Made by a program: the position numbers and the translations under genes. 64,000 nt of DNA from Pseudooceanicola nanhaiensis (lineage in GTDB: Bacteria > Pseudomonadota > Alphaproteobacteria > Rhodobacterales > Rhodobacteraceae): positions 558,001 to 622,000 of the forward strand of contig NZ_JAIUZP010000001.1 in the NCBI RefSeq assembly GCF_020171315.1. Direction: 5' to 3'. Positions 27,628 to 35,978 of the stretch are shown here, piece by piece (within the stretch, counting starts at the first letter, position 1; every line of letters begins with the position of its first letter). The notes under the pieces are model-generated. The model was not told where the DNA came from, did not search any database, and saw only the letters and a program-made list of their open reading frames with translations.

Positions 27628-29067
27628 TCAGCAGATCCCGGGCAGCCTGTCCCGCCACGGGCGGGCAATCTCGAGCTGTCGGGCGAGGCGCAGCAGCAGG
27701 CCGTCCTGCCCCTGCGCGGCAAAGAAGTGACTGCCGAGCGGCAGGCCGCTGCGGCTCCAGCCGAGGGGCACGGACATGCCGGGCGCCCCCATGTGGTTCA
27801 TCAGCGGCGTGTAGCTGAAGTAATCGCGCTGCCGGATGTGCACGGTTTCGGGGTCGTCGGTCTCGGCGTTGAGCCAGCCAAGGCGCGGCGGCGCCCCTGC
27901 GGCCATGGGCGAGAGCAGCACTTCGAGGCCCTGCGCCTCCTGCCACTGTGCCACCTGCCCGCAGGTGACCTGCAGCCGGTTCAGGTTGGCGAGGTAATCG
28001 GGTGCGGTGACGGCGCGGGATTTCTCCCACAGCAGCTGCACGTAGCGGCCCGCATCTGCAATCGCCCCGGGCACGCCGCGGCGCTGGTCGATGCGGTGGA
28101 TGGCGGTGCCGATGCTGACGGCCCAGTGCAGCCAGATCCGCTCCAGCGTGGCGGCATGGTCGATGGGCAGTTCCACCTCGACGACATGATGGCCCAGCTC
28201 CTCGCAGAGCGCGGCGGTCTCCTCGACGGCGGCGATCACTTCCGGGTCGGGCTCAATCTCGGCCAAGGGTCGGCGGATCAGGCCGATCTTCAGCCCCTTC
28301 GGCGCCTCTTCCAGCTGTGCCAGCAGGCTGACGCCCTGGTTCACCGCCGGGTAGAGTGCGCCCGTCATCGGGGCCGAGACCGCATCCAGCATCGCGGCGT
28401 TGTCGCGCACGGAGATCGAGGTGAAACCCGAGGTCGTCGTGCCGCCGGGGCTTTCCAGCGGGTCCGGCCCCATGGGCACGAGGCCCCGGCTCGGCTTCAG
28501 CCCGAAGACCCCGCAGAAGCCCGCCGGCACCCGGATCGAGCCCGCGCCGTCGCCGGCATGGCCCGCCAGCACCATGCGCGCGGCCACCGCGGCGGAGGCC
28601 CCGCCGGACGACCCGCCCGAGGAATGGTCGGGGTTCCACGGGTTGCGGGTGGCGCCATAGCGGGCGGTATCGGTCTCGAACATCGAGCCGAATTCGGCAC
28701 TGGAGGAGCGCGCGAGGATCGTCATGCCCGCGGCCTTCATCCGGGCCACCAGCGGGGCGTCGGCCGCCGCCACGTTGCCCTTCATCACGTTGGAACCCTG
28801 GGTCATCTCCTGCCCCTTGATCGGGGTCTGGGCGTCCTTCACCATCACCGGCACACCGGCGAAGGGACCGTCCGGCAGCGGGCCATCGGCCTCGGCCATC
28901 GCCGCCTCGAAGAAGCGGATCGGAACGGCATTGAGCGTCTCGTCCAGCGTCTCGACCCGGCGGATCGTCTCTTCCAGCAGCTCCCGGCGCGAGATCGAAC
29001 TGCTGCGCAGCATCTCGGCCAGATGCAGGCAGTCGTCGGCCCCGAAGAGGATGGTCGTGTCGGTCAT
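27628..29067 (-). CDS. amidase signature family enzyme
   Basis: This is a 479-residue amidase of the Ser-cisSer-Lys family. The catalytic lysine is in GVPVMVKDAQTPI near residue 79; the serine-rich signature reads DHSSGGSSGGASAAVAARM, with the nucleophile serine shortly after in GDGAGSIRVPAGFCG. It hydrolyses an amide to acid and ammonia in the cytoplasm; the true substrate is open. It lies 2 nt behind the aminotransferase gene and is the second gene of the leftward operon. Confidence 0.93.
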   Translation of the reverse strand: MTDTTILFGADDCLHLAEMLRSSSISRRELLEETIRRVETLDETLNAVPIRFFEAAMAEADGPLPDGPFAGVPVMVKDAQTPIKGQEMTQGSNVMKGNVAAADAPLVARMKAAGMTILARSSSAEFGSMFETDTARYGATRNPWNPDHSSGGSSGGASAAVAARMVLAGHAGDGAGSIRVPAGFCGVFGLKPSRGLVPMGPDPLESPGGTTTSGFTSISVRDNAAMLDAVSAPMTGALYPAVNQGVSLLAQLEEAPKGLKIGLIRRPLAEIEPDPEVIAAVEETAALCEELGHHVVEVELPIDHAATLERIWLHWAVSIGTAIHRIDQRRGVPGAIADAGRYVQLLWEKSRAVTAPDYLANLNRLQVTCGQVAQWQEAQGLEVLLSPMAAGAPPRLGWLNAETDDPETVHIRQRDYFSYTPLMNHMGAPGMSVPLGWSRSGLPLGSHFFAAQGQDGLLLRLARQLEIARPWRDRLPGIC

Positions 29068-29069
29068 GG

Positions 29070-30389
29070 TCAGAAGGCCTTCTTCTTGCAGATGTCGTCG
29101 AAGACGGAGAGGAAATACGCGATCTCCTCCGGTCCGTGCGCGACGGAAAGGGAGCGGCGGCCATTGGGCATCACGAAGATGCCGTTGGTCAGCAAAGCAC
29201 GGTCCAGCGCGCGGGCGCGCTCGAGGTCCATGCCAAGGTTGTCCTCGTAGGTCGTGGGCTCATGATCGCCGAAGGTGACATGCCAGAAGCTCGCCTCGCC
29301 GCCCACCACGGCGGCGATACCGTTCTGATCGAGGATCGCTTGCATCTCGTGACGCAGCGCGGCGCCCTTCTCCGCCAGCCCCTCGTAGAGACCCGGCGTG
29401 CACAGCCGCTCAACCGTGGCGAGCCCGGCGGTGCAGGCCAGCACGTTGGCATTGAAGGTGCCCGAGGTCGCCACGGCGGTGCCCGCTTCACGGCTCCGCG
29501 CATCGGCCATGTCCATGATCTCCGCAGGCCCCACCACCGCGCCGAGTGGCAGGCCACCCCCGATGATCTTGCCATAGGCCGCGATGTCGGGCGTCACGTT
29601 CCAGAGCGCCTGCGCGCCGCCCAGCGACAGCCGGAACCCGGTCACCACCTCGTCGAAGACCAGCAGCACGCCGTATTGATCGCAGAGCGCGCGCAGCCCG
29701 GTCAGGAAGGCGGGATCGGGTTTCAGCCAGCGTTGCAGCGGGTCGATCAGGACGCAGGCGATCCGATCGCCCTCCAGCCGCAGCAGCGTTTCCACCCGGG
29801 CCAGATCGTCGCGCGCCACGGCGAAGACATTGCCGAGGCCCGCCGGGTCGATCCCGCCTGCATCGGCCTGCCCGGCGTTGCGCCCCTGCGGCGAGGACAT
29901 GCCGACCAGAGCCACGTCGTTGGTCCCGTGATAGGCGCCGGTGAACTTCAGCACCCCCGGCCGCCCGGTCTTGGCCCGCGCCAGGCGCACCGCCTGCTGC
30001 ACCGCATCGCTGCCGGTGGAGGTATAGATCAGCTTCTCGGCCACCGGGATCGTCTCGACCAGCTTGGCGGCAAAGCGCAGCGCGGGTTCGTGGAGGATCT
30101 GGTAATAATGGGTGCCGCGCCCGACCTGTTCGGCCACGGCGGCGGCCACATGGGCATCGCCATGGCCGAGGATCAGCGCGCTGCCGCCCATGACGAAGTC
30201 CAGCAGCTTTTCGCCCTCGGAGGTGTGCAGCCACGGCCCCTCGGCACGGTGGATCATCGCCGGGTAGAGCGTGCGCAGCGTGGCGTCGCTCGGGCCGATC
30301 CCGCCGCCGGGAAAGAGAGCCGCGGCCTCGGCCACGAAGTCAGGCTGCGGGGCGTCCGTCAGGGGGGCGGTCTGGGTCGTGAGGGTCAT
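29070..30389 (-). CDS. class III aminotransferase, glutamate-1-semialdehyde-aminomutase-like
   Basis: This is a 439-residue PLP enzyme. Phosphate-binding STGSDAVQQAVRLARAKTGR, the cofactor aspartate in LVFDEVVTGFRLSLGG and the Schiff-base lysine in AYGKIIGGGLPLGA are all present. The start LFPGGGIGPSDATLRTLYP and the GTFNANVLACTAGLA region resemble the HemL-like branch, but its catabolic setting argues against a haem role. It heads an operon with the amidase, a peptide-type ABC importer and a hydroxyacid dehydrogenase. Confidence 0.9.
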   Translation of the reverse strand: MTLTTQTAPLTDAPQPDFVAEAAALFPGGGIGPSDATLRTLYPAMIHRAEGPWLHTSEGEKLLDFVMGGSALILGHGDAHVAAAVAEQVGRGTHYYQILHEPALRFAAKLVETIPVAEKLIYTSTGSDAVQQAVRLARAKTGRPGVLKFTGAYHGTNDVALVGMSSPQGRNAGQADAGGIDPAGLGNVFAVARDDLARVETLLRLEGDRIACVLIDPLQRWLKPDPAFLTGLRALCDQYGVLLVFDEVVTGFRLSLGGAQALWNVTPDIAAYGKIIGGGLPLGAVVGPAEIMDMADARSREAGTAVATSGTFNANVLACTAGLATVERLCTPGLYEGLAEKGAALRHEMQAILDQNGIAAVVGGEASFWHVTFGDHEPTTYEDNLGMDLERARALDRALLTNGIFVMPNGRRSLSVAHGPEEIAYFLSVFDDICKKKAF

Positions 30390-30459
30390 TGTCTACTCGG
30401 GCTATGCTGCGTTAGGCCCAGTAGAGCGCGGGATGTTGCTTCAACAAAGTCAATATATC

Positions 30460-30473
30460 GAAAGCTTACTTTC
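30460..30473 (-). promoter_or_regulatory. dyad upstream of the aminotransferase operon
   Basis: GAAAGCTTACTTTC forms a 5-bp-arm dyad about 75 nt before the start codon, within the most AT-rich part of the region. On the coding strand a TTGACT lies just downstream. This is a candidate operator only. Confidence 0.35.
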
Positions 30474-30653
30474 CGAAAATGAGAAGTAACGGGCGCGATT
30501 ATCTGAGGCGTCGATCCCAACGGTTTAGGCAGGCGGCCAACGGCCTCCCTGGGCGCAATGCCACAGACGTACGCACCCGGTGCGGACTATTTGCTTGCTG
30601 CAGACTCTTTGGGGAGCAGGTCACACCCCACCACGGTATGCGGCAAGACTCAG

Positions 30654-30689
30654 CCCTTAGCTGCCGGGCGAGACAGGCGCAGCTAAGGG
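30654..30689. repeat. 11-bp perfect inverted repeat, orphan hairpin
   Basis: CCCTTAGCTGC (30654-30664) and GCAGCTAAGGG (30679-30689) pair perfectly around a 14-nt loop. No gene ends nearby and there is no T-run, so its role is unclear. Confidence 0.6.
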
Positions 30690-30946
30690 TTGCGTCCCAG
30701 ACTTTAGCGGAACTTACAGCCCGGTTGCTGCATGGCGATCTGGTCGAGAGTAAAGGGCGGGAAGCGGGCATTCGCTGCGTTGCGGACGGTTGTCGGCGAT
30801 ACCGAAGCAGCTGACTTTCGGTCTACGGACCATATCGCGGAACATAGTACGCCCGGCGTGATTTTAGCGACCAGGGGCTAGATGACAGATGAACCAGTCT
30901 CGATCACTAGTGGCAAAGCTCGGTCAGACACCGATCAACGCCAGGT

Positions 30947-31654
30947 TCAAATGACTGGATCGTTCGCCCTGCCGACACCCAGGATCGGACCTGTTGGAAG
31001 GTTCGTGGGCGAGCCGCCTGCAGGTTCCAGCGTTATCTCGTAGAGCTGCCGAGCGGTCGGGGCGGTGAGCCCGCGGATGGTCAGTGTCTCCGAGGTTCCG
31101 TCGGCGAGCAACCCCAGAGAGACTGGCGGGCCTGCGTCGTCGGGCTTTGTCCAGACCTGCATGACCTGGCCACTTGGAACGGCAGGCTGCTCCAGCAGGG
31201 TGATGCGGGTGGTGTTGTCCGGTGCGCTCTCCACCAAAGCGACGGCGCCGCCGCTTGCATCCAGAAGGACCGTTACCACCAGTGGCGGCGTGGGCGTCAA
31301 CAGGGACCATCCCGCGAGGAAGGCCAGCAGCACCGTTGCCGCAACAGCGCCGTAGGTCGCCCGGCGCCAGCGCGCAAGGCGGGCCCGCACATCGTCAAGC
31401 TCCACGATCTCCGCCGGTGCGGCGGGACCGTCGGGGACGTCGAGCCGGTCGGTGAGGCGGTTCCAGAAACCCTCAGGCAGGGGCTGTGGCGCTGCTGTGT
31501 CATCAAGCGGCGCAAAGCGCAGGCGGGCGCGCTCCAGCAGGGCTGCGACAGCTGGGTCTTCGGCTGCCATTCGGTCCAGCTTCGCGCAGTCCGCGTCAGA
31601 GGCCAGGCCCAGAACGACCTCGTCGATCATTACTTCAAGAGAATACTCTGTCAT
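30947..31654 (-). CDS. RskA-type anti-sigma factor (pair 1)
   Basis: This 235-residue membrane-anchored anti-sigma factor has a cytoplasmic N-terminus typical of anti-sigma domains (MIDEVVLGLASDADCAKLDRM), one helix near residue 105 (TYGAVAATVLLAFLAGWSLL) and an outside RskA domain with SGQVMQVWTKPDD and LEPAGGSPTNLPTGPIL. No zinc-binding HxxxCxxC motif was seen. ATG 31654 overlaps the stop of the sigma gene (ATGA), so the GTG at 31663 was not used. It holds the ECF sigma factor encoded just upstream; the releasing signal is unknown. Confidence 0.87.
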   Translation of the reverse strand: MTEYSLEVMIDEVVLGLASDADCAKLDRMAAEDPAVAALLERARLRFAPLDDTAAPQPLPEGFWNRLTDRLDVPDGPAAPAEIVELDDVRARLARWRRATYGAVAATVLLAFLAGWSLLTPTPPLVVTVLLDASGGAVALVESAPDNTTRITLLEQPAVPSGQVMQVWTKPDDAGPPVSLGLLADGTSETLTIRGLTAPTARQLYEITLEPAGGSPTNLPTGPILGVGRANDPVI

Positions 31655-32328
31655 GACAGACACTCCCTCAGCTTGAGCAATCCGCGCCGCATCCGGGCCT
31701 TGATCGTACCCAGCGGGCTATCGAGGCGCCCGGCGATCTCACCGTGGCTATACCCCAGCACATAGGACGCGAGGATGGCGTCACGGGTCGGGCCGTCCAG
31801 ACGGTCAAGACATTGGCGCAGTCCGGTGGCATCGTCCAGACCGCCATAGGCGCTGGCCAAGACTTCGGGTACCGGGGTAACGTCGACATCCGCCGCATCG
31901 CTGGTGACCTCACGTTCTTCGCTGCGCAGCATGGTCAGGCAACGGTTCCGCAAGATCGTATAGAGCCAGCCCTTGGCACTGCCGCGGGCGGGATCGAACT
32001 GCCCCGCACGACGCCAGACAAGAACAAGAGCATCCTGCACCGCATCTTCCGCCAGATCGGAGCGGCGCAGCATGCGTCGGGCCACGCCCAGCATACGCCC
32101 GCCCTCGGCATCGACAATGGCCTTCAGGGCCGAGCGGTCGCCTGATGCGCAGGCGATGAGCAGCGCGGAATGGTCCGTTTCGATGACTTTCTCTCCCCTC
32201 CCGCCGGGGCGCGCCCCTTCAGTGGATACAGGGCTAGTCAACGATGGGTCGGCTGTCAAACCAGATGACGGGACCCGAGGCCGCCGTCCCTCGATCGGGA
32301 CGGCGGGTGATATCGCGCAGTCGCTCAC
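31651..32328 (-). CDS. ECF sigma factor (pair 1)
   Basis: This is an extracytoplasmic-function sigma factor. Region 2 reads LAEDAVQDALVLVWRRAGQFDPARGSAKGWLYTI in segments, and region 4 is TRDAILASYVLGYSHGEIAGRL with PLGTIKARMRRGLLKLRE. The start is uncertain: GTG 32328 overlaps the DUF4394 stop (GTGA), which favours coupling but adds about 47 low-complexity residues before the sigma domain; TTG 32241 is an alternative. A purine-rich GGGAGGGGAG lies further in, without a standard start codon behind it. It forms a three-gene unit with DUF4394 and the anti-sigma gene. Confidence 0.87.
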   Translation of the reverse strand: MSDCAISPAVPIEGRRPRVPSSGLTADPSLTSPVSTEGARPGGRGEKVIETDHSALLIACASGDRSALKAIVDAEGGRMLGVARRMLRRSDLAEDAVQDALVLVWRRAGQFDPARGSAKGWLYTILRNRCLTMLRSEEREVTSDAADVDVTPVPEVLASAYGGLDDATGLRQCLDRLDGPTRDAILASYVLGYSHGEIAGRLDSPLGTIKARMRRGLLKLRECLS

Positions 32329-33128
32329 ATCTCGTCTGCGGTCATGAAGGTGATGTCGCGGATCACGTTGTCACCGGCTCCCTTGATGTCCCAGCTTTCC
32401 GTGATCGCACCATCTTCGAGCGACACGGTGTGCAGCTGACCGGCGGCCACCAGCCAGGCGGTGTTGGTGCCCTCTGCATCGGTGGCGATGTCGAAAGCGT
32501 AGCTGTCGGAGGCGTCGATGCCCAGCTTGCCCACAGCGGCCAGCGTACCGTCATTGGGCGAGGTCTGCTGGATCAGCGCCACGATGGTGCTGTCGATGTC
32601 GTACATCGCGGTGCCTTCGGGCTTGCCGTAGCTGTTGATGTAGGCGGCAGCGACGATGGCGGGTGCTTCGCCCGCGTGCATGTCCTTCTCCTCGAAGGCA
32701 AGCGAGCCGTCCACGGTCACGGCACCGCTTTCGATGTCGACGCGGTGGTTGGTGGTGCCGGACATGAAGCGCAGCTTGTCCGCCATCGGGTTGAAGTCGA
32801 CGATCACCGGTGCCCCCTCCATGACCGGCAGTTCAGTATCCATGGTGGAGATCACGGTGGCCGCACCGGTCATCGGGTCGATCTCGACGATGTCGAACGT
32901 ATCGGTGACGCCGATCAGCTGGCCGTTGGAGGGGCGCAGATCGATGCCCAGAAGGCGGTCGACGCCGGTCACTTCCATGCTTTCGCCCACGGTGGCCGTG
33001 CCCGCGTCGATCATGTGCAGCATCTTGTCACCGCTCAGGGCAACGGCCTTGAGGCCGTGGTCATCCGCCTGGGCGACGGTTGCGGTCAGGGCCAGCAGGC
33101 CGAGGGTCGCAGTTGCAGTCTTCATCAT
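32325..33128 (-). CDS. DUF4394 domain protein, exported
   Basis: This is a 267-residue protein with a Sec leader (TATATLGLLALTATVAQA) and a DUF4394-like propeller region: LGIDLRPSNGQLIGVTDT, VIVDFNPMADKLRFMSGTTN, and AYINSYGKPEGTAMYDIDS. The family is secreted and of unknown activity. GAGGAGA stands before the double ATG at 33128/33125. It is the first gene of the sigma/anti-sigma unit and thus a probable target of that sigma factor. ATTTTTCTG about 100 nt upstream recurs in front of the fasciclin gene of pair 2. Confidence 0.8.
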   Translation of the reverse strand: MMKTATATLGLLALTATVAQADDHGLKAVALSGDKMLHMIDAGTATVGESMEVTGVDRLLGIDLRPSNGQLIGVTDTFDIVEIDPMTGAATVISTMDTELPVMEGAPVIVDFNPMADKLRFMSGTTNHRVDIESGAVTVDGSLAFEEKDMHAGEAPAIVAAAYINSYGKPEGTAMYDIDSTIVALIQQTSPNDGTLAAVGKLGIDASDSYAFDIATDAEGTNTAWLVAAGQLHTVSLEDGAITESWDIKGAGDNVIRDITFMTADEM

Positions 33129-33759
33129 CTTCAATCTCCTCAATGGGCTTCGGCGCGGGGTATTCCGCAGCCTCGCTACCCCCATGACTCCCAGCGGATG
33201 CGGTTTGGATGCATGGCAGAAAAATTTTTCTGATTTTCTTGCGAGGAGATGAGTAGGACGGGGTGGAAGGCAGACTGGTACAAACCGCCCTGTCTCTGGA
33301 TCAACCTGCCGCGGCGCGCCTGCGGCCAAGTGAAGGCGCTATCTCGACGGCTGCGAGGATCAGCGTCGACAGCCCGACGGTCGGACCGAAGACCCCCACC
33401 GCCACGGCCGTCACAACCTGGGTGTGCGGGATACGCCAGCCCACTGGATGCTCGGCACGCCCATCGTGCCCTTCGTTGCGCCTTGGGCGGGCGTCAACAA
33501 AGTGCAGCCAGTGGACATGAGGTAAGCGCATCTCATCAAAGCAAAGTTTCCGACCACAGCTTCGGCACCTGCTCTCTCAGGTCGCCTCACCCGATACAGA
33601 TTGACCGGCTCAAGAATGGCCGGTGTTTCAATGCCATCGCGAACGCTGGCGCAGGGCCCACGGCTTGCCGGCCTTGCGCCGCGGCGATGGCCATCTTCTT
33701 CGCTGGGCTTGACATTGGGCGTGTTTGGCATGCGTCCTGACCTCTCAAGAGGGGGACCC
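33129..33759. other. divergent region between the two sigma units
   Basis: No intact gene was recognised. A minus-strand frame near 33301-33420 keeps a hydrophobic stretch (VVTAVAVGVFGPTVGLSTL) that could be a decayed membrane protein, but this is too short to support. The region must carry the promoters of both sigma units. Confidence 0.45.
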
Positions 33760-34317
33760 ATGACCGAGGAACCGCTGGCTGAGATCCTCTTGCGCATGGC
33801 GCAAGGGGAGCGCGCCGCACTGCGCAACCTCTATTCCGAAGCCGGCCCGAAACTTTTCGGGGTCTGCATTCGTATGCTCAAGGACAGGGCCGAAGCAGAA
33901 GACGCGCTACAAGAGATCTTGGTAAAGCTGTGGAGCAAGGCACATCAGTTCGACCCCAGGCGCGGCCGATCAACGGCCTGGGCCGTGACCATCGCGCGCA
34001 ACCATTGCCTCGATCGCCTGCGCGCGCGCAAGGCTGCATTGCAACGTGAAGCCACCGGATCGAATGAGCGGGCCATGTTGGAGGTAGCCGACACCGGGCC
34101 GGGACCGGAAACTCTTGTCGAGATGAAGGACGAGGCGCGGCGCATCTCCGACTGCCTCGCAACGCTCGAAGCCGACCGTGCCACCGCGATCCGGAGCGCC
34201 TATCTTGACGGGCACAGCTATGATGCCATTGCGCGCGCCCTCGGGATCCCGGTCAACACCCTGCGCAGCTGGCTGCACCGTGGCCTGCGCAAACTCAAGG
34301 AGTGCATGGACGCATGA
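33760..34317 (+). CDS. ECF sigma factor (pair 2)
   Basis: This 185-residue ECF sigma factor is of the same type as pair 1. Region 2 has DRAEAEDALQEILVKLWSKA and STAWAVTIARNHCLDRLRAR; region 4 has IRSAYLDGHSYDAIARALG with PVNTLRSWLHRGLRKLKECM. AAGAGGGGG (33747-33755) supports ATG 33760. Its stop overlaps the anti-sigma start (ATGA at 34314-34317). The operon ends with a fasciclin gene, a probable target. Confidence 0.9.
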   Translation: MTEEPLAEILLRMAQGERAALRNLYSEAGPKLFGVCIRMLKDRAEAEDALQEILVKLWSKAHQFDPRRGRSTAWAVTIARNHCLDRLRARKAALQREATGSNERAMLEVADTGPGPETLVEMKDEARRISDCLATLEADRATAIRSAYLDGHSYDAIARALGIPVNTLRSWLHRGLRKLKECMDA

Positions 34318-35015
34318 CCGAAGACGAGACCCCCGATCTCGCGGCCGACTACGTACTGGGGCTTGCCTCAGCCGAGGAGCGCGCGCGGGCCGAGGACAGG
34401 ATCGCCCGCGATCCGGTCTTTGCGCAGGAGGTCGAGAGCTGGCAGGCGCGTCTTTCGCAGCTGAACACCGAATTCGACGCCGTGACGCCCCCCGCCGCTG
34501 TGCTGGACCGGGCCGAGCGCAGCCTGTTCGGAACACCCCAACGGCGGCGCGGTGGCGTGCTGGGCTGGCTGCGCAGGGCCGGCGCAGGTCGCGGTACGAC
34601 CGAGACCACCGTCCGGGGCGTGCCGCGCCCGCGGTTTGCGATCTTGCTGGGGCTGGCCGCAGTAACGACCGTGGCGCTCATGGCGTTCTGGGATATGCCT
34701 CTCTACCGCTCCGGCCCGCCGCTGGCAGACCTGAGCGCGCCGGATCTGCACATCACCATCCACGGCGACACCCAGCGGCTGATATTCCGCCGCGTCTCAG
34801 CGGCCCCCGACCCCGAGGGGCAATCTTACGAGCTGTGGCTGATCCGCGATGGGCAGGTCGCGTCCCTCGGGCTGCTCGCCCCGGAGACGACCGAGGTCCG
34901 CGCAGAGGTGCGCGCGGGCGATGTCCTGGCGGTCAGTCTGGAACCCTCGGGGGGCTCGCCCCTCGCCGGCCCCAGCGGGCCGGTGCTGGCAACAGCGCAG
35001 ATCCCCAGCCTTTAG
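34314..35015 (+). CDS. RskA-type anti-sigma factor (pair 2)
   Basis: This is a 233-residue anti-sigma factor: N-terminal AADYVLGLASAEERARAE, a single helix near residues 103-126 (FAILLGLAAVTTVALMAFW) and an outside domain with SYELWLIRDGQVASLGLL and LEPSGGSPLAGPSGPVL. The last motif matches the pair 1 protein, showing common origin. It would hold its sigma factor at the membrane until a signal acts. Coupled by ATGA to the sigma gene. Confidence 0.87.
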   Translation: MTEDETPDLAADYVLGLASAEERARAEDRIARDPVFAQEVESWQARLSQLNTEFDAVTPPAAVLDRAERSLFGTPQRRRGGVLGWLRRAGAGRGTTETTVRGVPRPRFAILLGLAAVTTVALMAFWDMPLYRSGPPLADLSAPDLHITIHGDTQRLIFRRVSAAPDPEGQSYELWLIRDGQVASLGLLAPETTEVRAEVRAGDVLAVSLEPSGGSPLAGPSGPVLATAQIPSL

Positions 35016-35112
35016 CGCCGAGATTTTTCTGTATCCATGTGCAACGCGGGCGAGCGCGCCTTCGTATCCCCTGTAGCCCCGGACGAAACCGGCGCTTTCA
35101 GGAGGAAACATC

Positions 35113-35676
35113 ATGACCAACATCAAGTTCACCCCCGCCCTGGCACTCGGCCTCGTCGCGGCCCTTGGCACAGCGGCCCCGGCCCTTGCCGCAAACCCGA
35201 TGGTCGGCGGCGCCGCGATGTACGAGACCAAGAACATCGTCGAGAATGCCGTCAACTCGGCCGATCACACGACGCTGGTTGCCGCGGTCAAGGCGGCCGG
35301 CCTGGTCGAGACCCTTCAGGGCCCCGGGCCGTTCACGGTCTTCGCGCCCACCAACGCGGCCTTCGAGATGCTTCCGGCCGGTACGGTCGAAACACTGCTG
35401 AAGCCGGAAAACAAGGCGATGCTGACCAAGGTTCTGACGGCGCATGTGGTGGCCGGCGACTGGACCGCGGCGAAGATCGCGCAGAAGGCCCGGGCGAGTT
35501 CGGACGGACTGGCAAACTTCACGACCGTTTCGGGCGACGCCCTTTCGGCGAAAGTGCGCAACGGGATGCTTTACGTCTATGACGAAAGCGGTACGGTTGG
35601 CCGCGTGACGATCGCCGATGTCGATCAGTCGAATGGCGTGATCCACGTGGTCGACCACGTCCTGGTGCCCAAGTAA
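35113..35676 (+). CDS. fasciclin (FAS1) domain protein, secreted
   Basis: This is a 187-residue exported protein with a Sec leader (IKFTPALALGLVAALGTAAPALA) and one FAS1 domain. It has the H1 box-like GPGPFTVFAPTNAAFEML, the conserved VLTAHVVAGD, and a final NGVIHVVDHVLVPK. FAS1 domains mediate adhesion or envelope interactions. AGGAGGAAA lies before ATG 35113. It is the last gene of the pair 2 sigma unit; ATTTTTCTG precedes it by about 80 nt, so it may also have its own sigma-dependent promoter. Confidence 0.92.
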   Translation: MTNIKFTPALALGLVAALGTAAPALAANPMVGGAAMYETKNIVENAVNSADHTTLVAAVKAAGLVETLQGPGPFTVFAPTNAAFEMLPAGTVETLLKPENKAMLTKVLTAHVVAGDWTAAKIAQKARASSDGLANFTTVSGDALSAKVRNGMLYVYDESGTVGRVTIADVDQSNGVIHVVDHVLVPK

Positions 35677-35696
35677 GCGTTCTATCGATTGATGTG

Positions 35697-35721
35697 CCCG
35701 CGACGCCAAGCGTGTCGCGGG
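35697..35721 (+). terminator. hairpin behind the fasciclin gene
   Basis: CCCGCGAC (35697-35704) pairs with GTCGCGGG (35714-35721). No clear T-run follows. Confidence 0.5.
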
Positions 35722-35972
35722 GGCAGTCCTTCACTCCCGATCCAGGCTGCTCTCCTGCTCAAGTTGCCGTTTCCGGAGAAGCTGACCTTCGCCCCAAGCC
35801 CGTTGCGGGTTCTCCCAGCGGGCCTTTGGTTGCAACGGCATATGGCACGATGTTCTGGATGACCGCTTCGGGGAAGCTGCAATGCGGCGAGGTCCAATCT
35901 GATGAATGTCCGGAGAGGGCCGCAGGCGGTCATGCATCACCCTAATCGGTAGAAACAGCTGGGGATCGACAG
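35722..35972. other. spacer between fasciclin gene and IS element
   Basis: Several short frames are open on both strands here, but none resembles a known protein. I see no supported feature. Confidence 0.4.
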
Positions 35973-35978
35973 CCTAGT
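35973..35978. repeat. target-site duplication, left copy
   Basis: CCTAGT abuts the left end of the IS element. It is identical to the copy at the right end and fits the NCTAGN target known for IS481. Confidence 0.85.

Larger units (their letters stand above)
30390..30946. other. long intergenic region with an orphan hairpin
   Basis: No recognisable gene lies between the leftward aminotransferase operon and the anti-sigma gene. The stretch has a lower GC content than its surroundings and holds one perfect 11-bp inverted repeat (30654-30689). Confidence 0.5.

Noticed and set aside
22410-29250. Long plus-strand frames opposite the ABC and amidase operon
   Set aside because: Same reason: antisense to clear genes, with low-complexity His/Arg/Gly-rich translation and no ribosome sites.
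30499-30814. Overlapping frames on both strands in the 30.4-30.9 kb gap
   Set aside because: There is no recognisable domain, no ribosome site and atypical composition for a protein.
33301-33531. Minus-strand frame with a hydrophobic segment between the sigma units
   Set aside because: It is short, lacks a ribosome site and matches no family that I can recognise; it could be a decayed membrane protein but this is not supportable.
35682-35945. Frames on both strands between the fasciclin gene and the IS element
   Set aside because: All are short, overlap one another and resemble nothing; possibly remnants, but without support.
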